From an uncultured Burkholderiales bacterium (GTDB taxonomy: Bacteria > Pseudomonadota > Gammaproteobacteria > Burkholderiales > Burkholderiaceae_A), in assembly GCA_937864175.1 (NCBI GenBank), contig CALMJH010000011.1, positions 1 to 35,930 of the forward strand: DNA of 35,930 nt, written 5' to 3'. How positions within the stretch are numbered: position 1 is the stretch's first letter; each line of letters begins with the position of its first letter. Made by a program: the position numbers and the translations under genes. Shown in pieces: positions 33,564-35,930 of this stretch. The notes below the pieces were generated by a model. That model was not told where the DNA came from and searched no databases. It was given only the letters and a program-made list of their open reading frames with translations.

Positions 33564-34400
33564 TTAGATCGTTGCTGGTTTGGCCCTGATTATAGAGGGG
33601 ATTTCTTCAATTGCAGGCTGCACCACGGGGCTGTTGGCGGGCGCATTCTGGGTGCGCTCGTGAAGGACGCGCATGGCCTCGGTGGGCGCTGCCGCGGCCT
33701 GTCGCTGGGGGGCCGAGAGGCTGCTGGGCACGAAGGCGGCGGCCTGTTCGATGGCCTGGCCAAACTGGCGGAATCGAGCTTGGGTGTCGTCGTCACCCGC
33801 CCGAATGACGAAGTCTTTCTGGTGGAGAACTTCGAAAGCCTTGGACTGGGTGATGGGTGGCGCAAGCAGGAAGGGCACCGGGAATCGCTGGGCCGCCATG
33901 CCATTAAATTTGCGCTGAAACGGATGCACCTTGTTGGGGCAGAGGACAAGCTTTGGCGCCCCCGACTTGGTGAGCGCCATTCGCAGGTCCCGCAGCAGGC
34001 CGATGGTGCTGAGCAGTTCCAGCTCCGAGAGCGAGGTGGGAATGAGGACCAGGTCGAAGACGTCCAGAATGTCCGGCCCAATCACCGGGGACCAGGTGAT
34101 ATCGGTGATAACGACATCGGATTTGGCCGCAGCGTCCCGAATGGTGGACCGAGCACTGAAGAGGCTGAGGCGGTTGCCGCCGTGAATGACTTGGCTCACG
34201 CTCTCGGCCCGCAGCTTAGGGTGAGGCTTGGCATGCACGACCCACTGTGAAGAGGTCGCCTGGCGGTCAAAGTCCACCAGCACGGTCTGCAGGTCTTTTT
34301 CGATGGCGAAATAGGCCGCGAGGTTGGTCGACAGAGAACTCTTGCCGACCCCACCCTTTTGGTTGGTCACCAGGATTTTCAGTTTCTTTGTGGTGTTCAT
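33564..34400 (-). CDS. ParA/MinD-family ATPase
   Basis: A 278-residue P-loop ATPase of the ParA type. The deviant Walker A is NQKGGVGKSSLSTN, with the signature first Lys. Walker A' is VLVDFDRQATSSQWV and the Walker B strand is SDVVITDITWSPV. The last 70 residues are Ala/Pro/Gln-rich. There is no ParB gene, no parS-like repeat and no adjacent flhF, so it is neither a clear chromosome-partition ParA nor a typical FlhG. Starting two bases after the stop of the FlgO-like gene, it is translationally linked to a flagellar envelope lipoprotein. Positioning a polar machine, as ParC or PpfA do, is the likely theme, but the cargo is unknown. Confidence 0.85.
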   Translation of the reverse strand: MNTTKKLKILVTNQKGGVGKSSLSTNLAAYFAIEKDLQTVLVDFDRQATSSQWVVHAKPHPKLRAESVSQVIHGGNRLSLFSARSTIRDAAAKSDVVITDITWSPVIGPDILDVFDLVLIPTSLSELELLSTIGLLRDLRMALTKSGAPKLVLCPNKVHPFQRKFNGMAAQRFPVPFLLAPPITQSKAFEVLHQKDFVIRAGDDDTQARFRQFGQAIEQAAAFVPSSLSAPQRQAAAAPTEAMRVLHERTQNAPANSPVVQPAIEEIPSIIRAKPATI

Positions 34401-34402
34401 AG

Positions 34403-35047
34403 TTAGCGCGCCTTACAGCCAAATGAAATCTCTCGGGAGACCGACCGGGTCAGTTGGCCGGTATTGGTATCGATGCGACGCAAGACCACCAGCATCTTGT
34501 CCGGCCAGGCGTGGTAGGTGCCCACGACCGCCTCACGGACGGGTCCAATCTCGGGACGGACTTCGGTGGCTTTGCGCGACAGGGCTATAAAGCCCTGGTC
34601 GTTGAGGGACAGCAGGTTGGCGGCTTCCACTTGGAAGACCCGCTGGCAGTCCAGACGCGTCAGCGAGGCGCGAGCAACTTCGCCCATGATCAGACCAGCA
34701 ACGCCCGGTTTCAGGTCGGCAATGTTGACCAGGTCGGTCACCACGAAGCCGCCCAGGGTGCCCTGGCCGCAGACATTGACCATGAGTTCGCTGGCCATGC
34801 TGTCAAAGACGGGCTGAAGGGGCACCGACTTCAGGCTGGCATCCAGGCTGGCCTTGCAGGCGGGGGTGGGGGAGAGCCATTCTTGGGTGTTGTTCTGAAT
34901 GGCCTGGCCGGTCGTCTTGACCGTGCTGCAGGCCGTCAGGGCCAGGACCGACACCACCACGCCAACCGTTGCCAGAAACGGGCGTGTGCGCTCGCTCCGG
35001 CAAGTTGACGGACTGCGGGTGGTGAAAAAGATCTTTTTAAAAGTCAT
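34403..35047 (-). CDS. FlgO-like lipoprotein (second, diverged copy)
   Basis: A 214-residue protein with a long basic N-region, a hydrophobic stretch and the lipobox LTAC (Cys40), hence a probable outer-membrane lipoprotein. Residues about 95-210 follow the pattern of FlgO: FVVTDLVNIADLKPGVAGLI, RLDCQRVFQVEAANLLSLND, GFIALSRKA, EAVVGTYHAWPDKMLVVLRR and TGQLTRSVSREI. This aligns by eye with the clear FlgO encoded divergently at 35232-35906. FlgO forms an outer-membrane disk around the flagellum in Vibrio. The ATG at 35047 lacks a good ribosome site, so the true start may be further in. It heads an operon with the ParA gene. Confidence 0.7.
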   Translation of the reverse strand: MTFKKIFFTTRSPSTCRSERTRPFLATVGVVVSVLALTACSTVKTTGQAIQNNTQEWLSPTPACKASLDASLKSVPLQPVFDSMASELMVNVCGQGTLGGFVVTDLVNIADLKPGVAGLIMGEVARASLTRLDCQRVFQVEAANLLSLNDQGFIALSRKATEVRPEIGPVREAVVGTYHAWPDKMLVVLRRIDTNTGQLTRSVSREISFGCKAR

Positions 35048-35068
35048 TTTTAATCAGTGTTTTACAGA

Positions 35069-35096
35069 TTTTTAAGCCATTTAATGCGAGGCACAA
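35069..35096 (-). promoter_or_regulatory. Possible sigma70-type promoter of the FlgO-like/ParA operon
   Basis: Read on the minus strand, TTGTGC (35096-35091) and TAAAAA (35074-35069) are 16 bp apart and end about 20 bases before the start codon at 35047. Three and four of six bases match the -35 and -10 consensus. The match is weak, but it lies in the AT-rich part of the divergent gap and no better box is seen. Confidence 0.25.
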
Positions 35097-35127
35097 TGTC
35101 TGTATACCACGGTAGACGCATTACGGA

Positions 35128-35146
35128 AACGGTTTTGTAAAACGTT
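35128..35146. promoter_or_regulatory. Imperfect palindrome between the two flgO-like genes
   Basis: AACGGTTTTGTAAAACGTT is a dyad with matching AACG/CGTT and TTTT/AAAA arms and one bulged G. It lies near the middle of the 184-bp divergent gap, upstream of both genes, where a shared regulator could bind. No known operator is recognised. Confidence 0.3.
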
Positions 35147-35163
35147 AGGTGGGCCCCGGCGCC

Positions 35164-35191
35164 TAAACTTGGACTGTTAACAGGCCGTAAA
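35164..35191 (+). promoter_or_regulatory. Sigma28 (FliA)-like promoter of flgO
   Basis: TAAACTTG (35164-35171) and GCCGTAAA (35184-35191) are separated by 12 bp, against the FliA consensus TAAAGTTT-N11-GCCGATAA. Each half matches six of eight positions and the spacer is one base long. Transcription would begin near 35198, about 34 bases before the flgO ATG. Late-class control suits FlgO. Confidence 0.5.
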
Positions 35192-35231
35192 TGGCATACG
35201 TCAACAAGCTTTGGGCCTAGGAAGCAGACCT

Positions 35232-35906
35232 ATGAAGAAAATCGCCACCGTATTTACGACTCTCTCCCTGTTGGGCTGCGCTGCCGTTGCTCAGCAGCCC
35301 GATCCGGCCAGCATCCCCGCCCCGGTTCCCGCTCCTGCGGCACCTGCCGCTGTTGTGGCACCCGTTGCTGCCGCCTCTGTGACTTCGGCCCCCGTGCGGC
35401 CTGTGGTCCTGAGCGACGCTGAGGTCTTTCAGCAGGCCGTCGCCGAATTGGCCACCCAGCTCAACCAGAACATGGGCCGTCGTGCTGGCCAGGTCTTTAT
35501 CCTCACCAGCTTCTCAGACCTTAATCGCATCCAAGAGAGTTCTCATCTGGGCCAGCTGCTCAGCGAGAACCTCATCCACGAACTTCAGGTTCGCGGCTGG
35601 GATCTGGTGGAGCTACGTCTGGCCAATGCCGTGTCGGTGAACAGCGCTGGCGAGTTTGGTCTGTCGCGTGAGCACCGTCGCCTGAAAGAGCAGTTCCAGG
35701 CCTCCGGCATCATCACGGGCACCTACAGCCTGGCTGGCCGTTATGTGATGGTCAATGCCCGGGTGATGAATTACGAGACGGGTGCCGTGGTCTCGAGCGC
35801 CCAGGTTCGCCTGCCCCTGACGGCATTCGTTGAGGGCCTGGCCTACGGTGGCAAGCCCCACATGTCACCCGTGGTTCGCATCACTGGCGGCGCCGAGGCC
35901 CGCTAG
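35232..35906 (+). CDS. flgO: FlgO, flagellar outer-membrane lipoprotein
   Basis: A 224-residue FlgO. The signal sequence ends in the lipobox SLLGC (Cys16), followed by an Ala/Pro/Val-rich linker (about 20-65). The FlgO domain spans about 75-205: VFILTSFSDLNRIQESSHLG, QLLSENLIHELQVRGWDLVE, FGLSREHRRLKEQFQASGII and TGTYSLAGRYVMVNARVMNY. In Vibrio, FlgO with FlgP and FlgT forms outer-membrane disks that stabilise the flagellum. The frame is open from a TTG at 35211, but the ATG at 35232 has AGGAAG about seven bases upstream and begins the signal peptide. No flgP or flgT is seen in the window. Confidence 0.88.
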   Translation: MKKIATVFTTLSLLGCAAVAQQPDPASIPAPVPAPAAPAAVVAPVAAASVTSAPVRPVVLSDAEVFQQAVAELATQLNQNMGRRAGQVFILTSFSDLNRIQESSHLGQLLSENLIHELQVRGWDLVELRLANAVSVNSAGEFGLSREHRRLKEQFQASGIITGTYSLAGRYVMVNARVMNYETGAVVSSAQVRLPLTAFVEGLAYGGKPHMSPVVRITGGAEAR

Positions 35907-35930
35907 TTCACCTAGTTCGCTAGACCCGCC

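Noticed and set aside
33660-34250. Plus-strand open frame across the ParA gene
   Set aside because: Antisense shadow; the minus-strand frame has clear Walker motifs.

Overview
The window is almost entirely a flagellar supercluster from a GC-rich Gram-negative bacterium. Outer-membrane parts (L ring FlgH, P ring FlgI, lipoproteins), a FleS/FleR-type pair with sigma54 logic, and the gene order point to a proteobacterium. A beta- or gammaproteobacterium, Burkholderiales-like, seems most likely, but that is inference and no species can be named. No tRNA, rRNA, insertion sequence or CRISPR array was seen.

Layout. Positions 1-2937 (minus strand) hold fleS, fleR and a truncated fliE, transcribed leftward. 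From about 3040 one long plus-strand run begins: fliF G H I J K L M N O P Q R (MS ring, C ring, export ATPase, hook-length control, export gate; to 14999). An alpha-type carbonic anhydrase gene (15074-16189) follows, then a GC hairpin and a regulatory region (16190-16425). Next come flgB C D E F G H I J K L (rod, hook, L/P rings, junction proteins; 16426-27015), motA and motB, three poorly known envelope genes (one a Sel1-repeat lipoprotein), flhB, and a membrane-anchored methyltransferase ending at 32886. A minus-strand operon converges on it (32889-35047): a FlgO-like lipoprotein, a ParA-type ATPase and an unknown cytoplasmic protein. A second, more typical flgO (35232-35906) is divergent from that operon.

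Regulation read from sequence. Upstream of flgB there is a near-consensus sigma54 promoter (GG-N10-GC at 16370-16383), an exact IHF consensus match just upstream, and a perfect 15-bp palindrome about 85 bp further upstream. This is the layout expected for an enhancer-dependent promoter driven by the FleR encoded at the left end. A sigma28-like promoter precedes flgO, and a sigma70-like promoter precedes fliF. The inferred order is: export gate, MS ring and C ring first; then rod and hook through FleS-FleR-sigma54; then flgO through FliA. Flagellin, cap, flhA, flhF/G, fliA, flgM and chemotaxis genes are not in the window.

Most interesting points: an alpha-carbonic anhydrase at the fli/flg boundary; a divergent pair of FlgO-like lipoproteins with a ParA ATPase operon; NPDH in place of the usual NPTH cleavage motif in FlhB; a FliM without the usual N-terminal CheY-binding motif; a single-domain FlgJ; and AT-richer, enlarged variable domains in FlgE, FlgK and FlgL.
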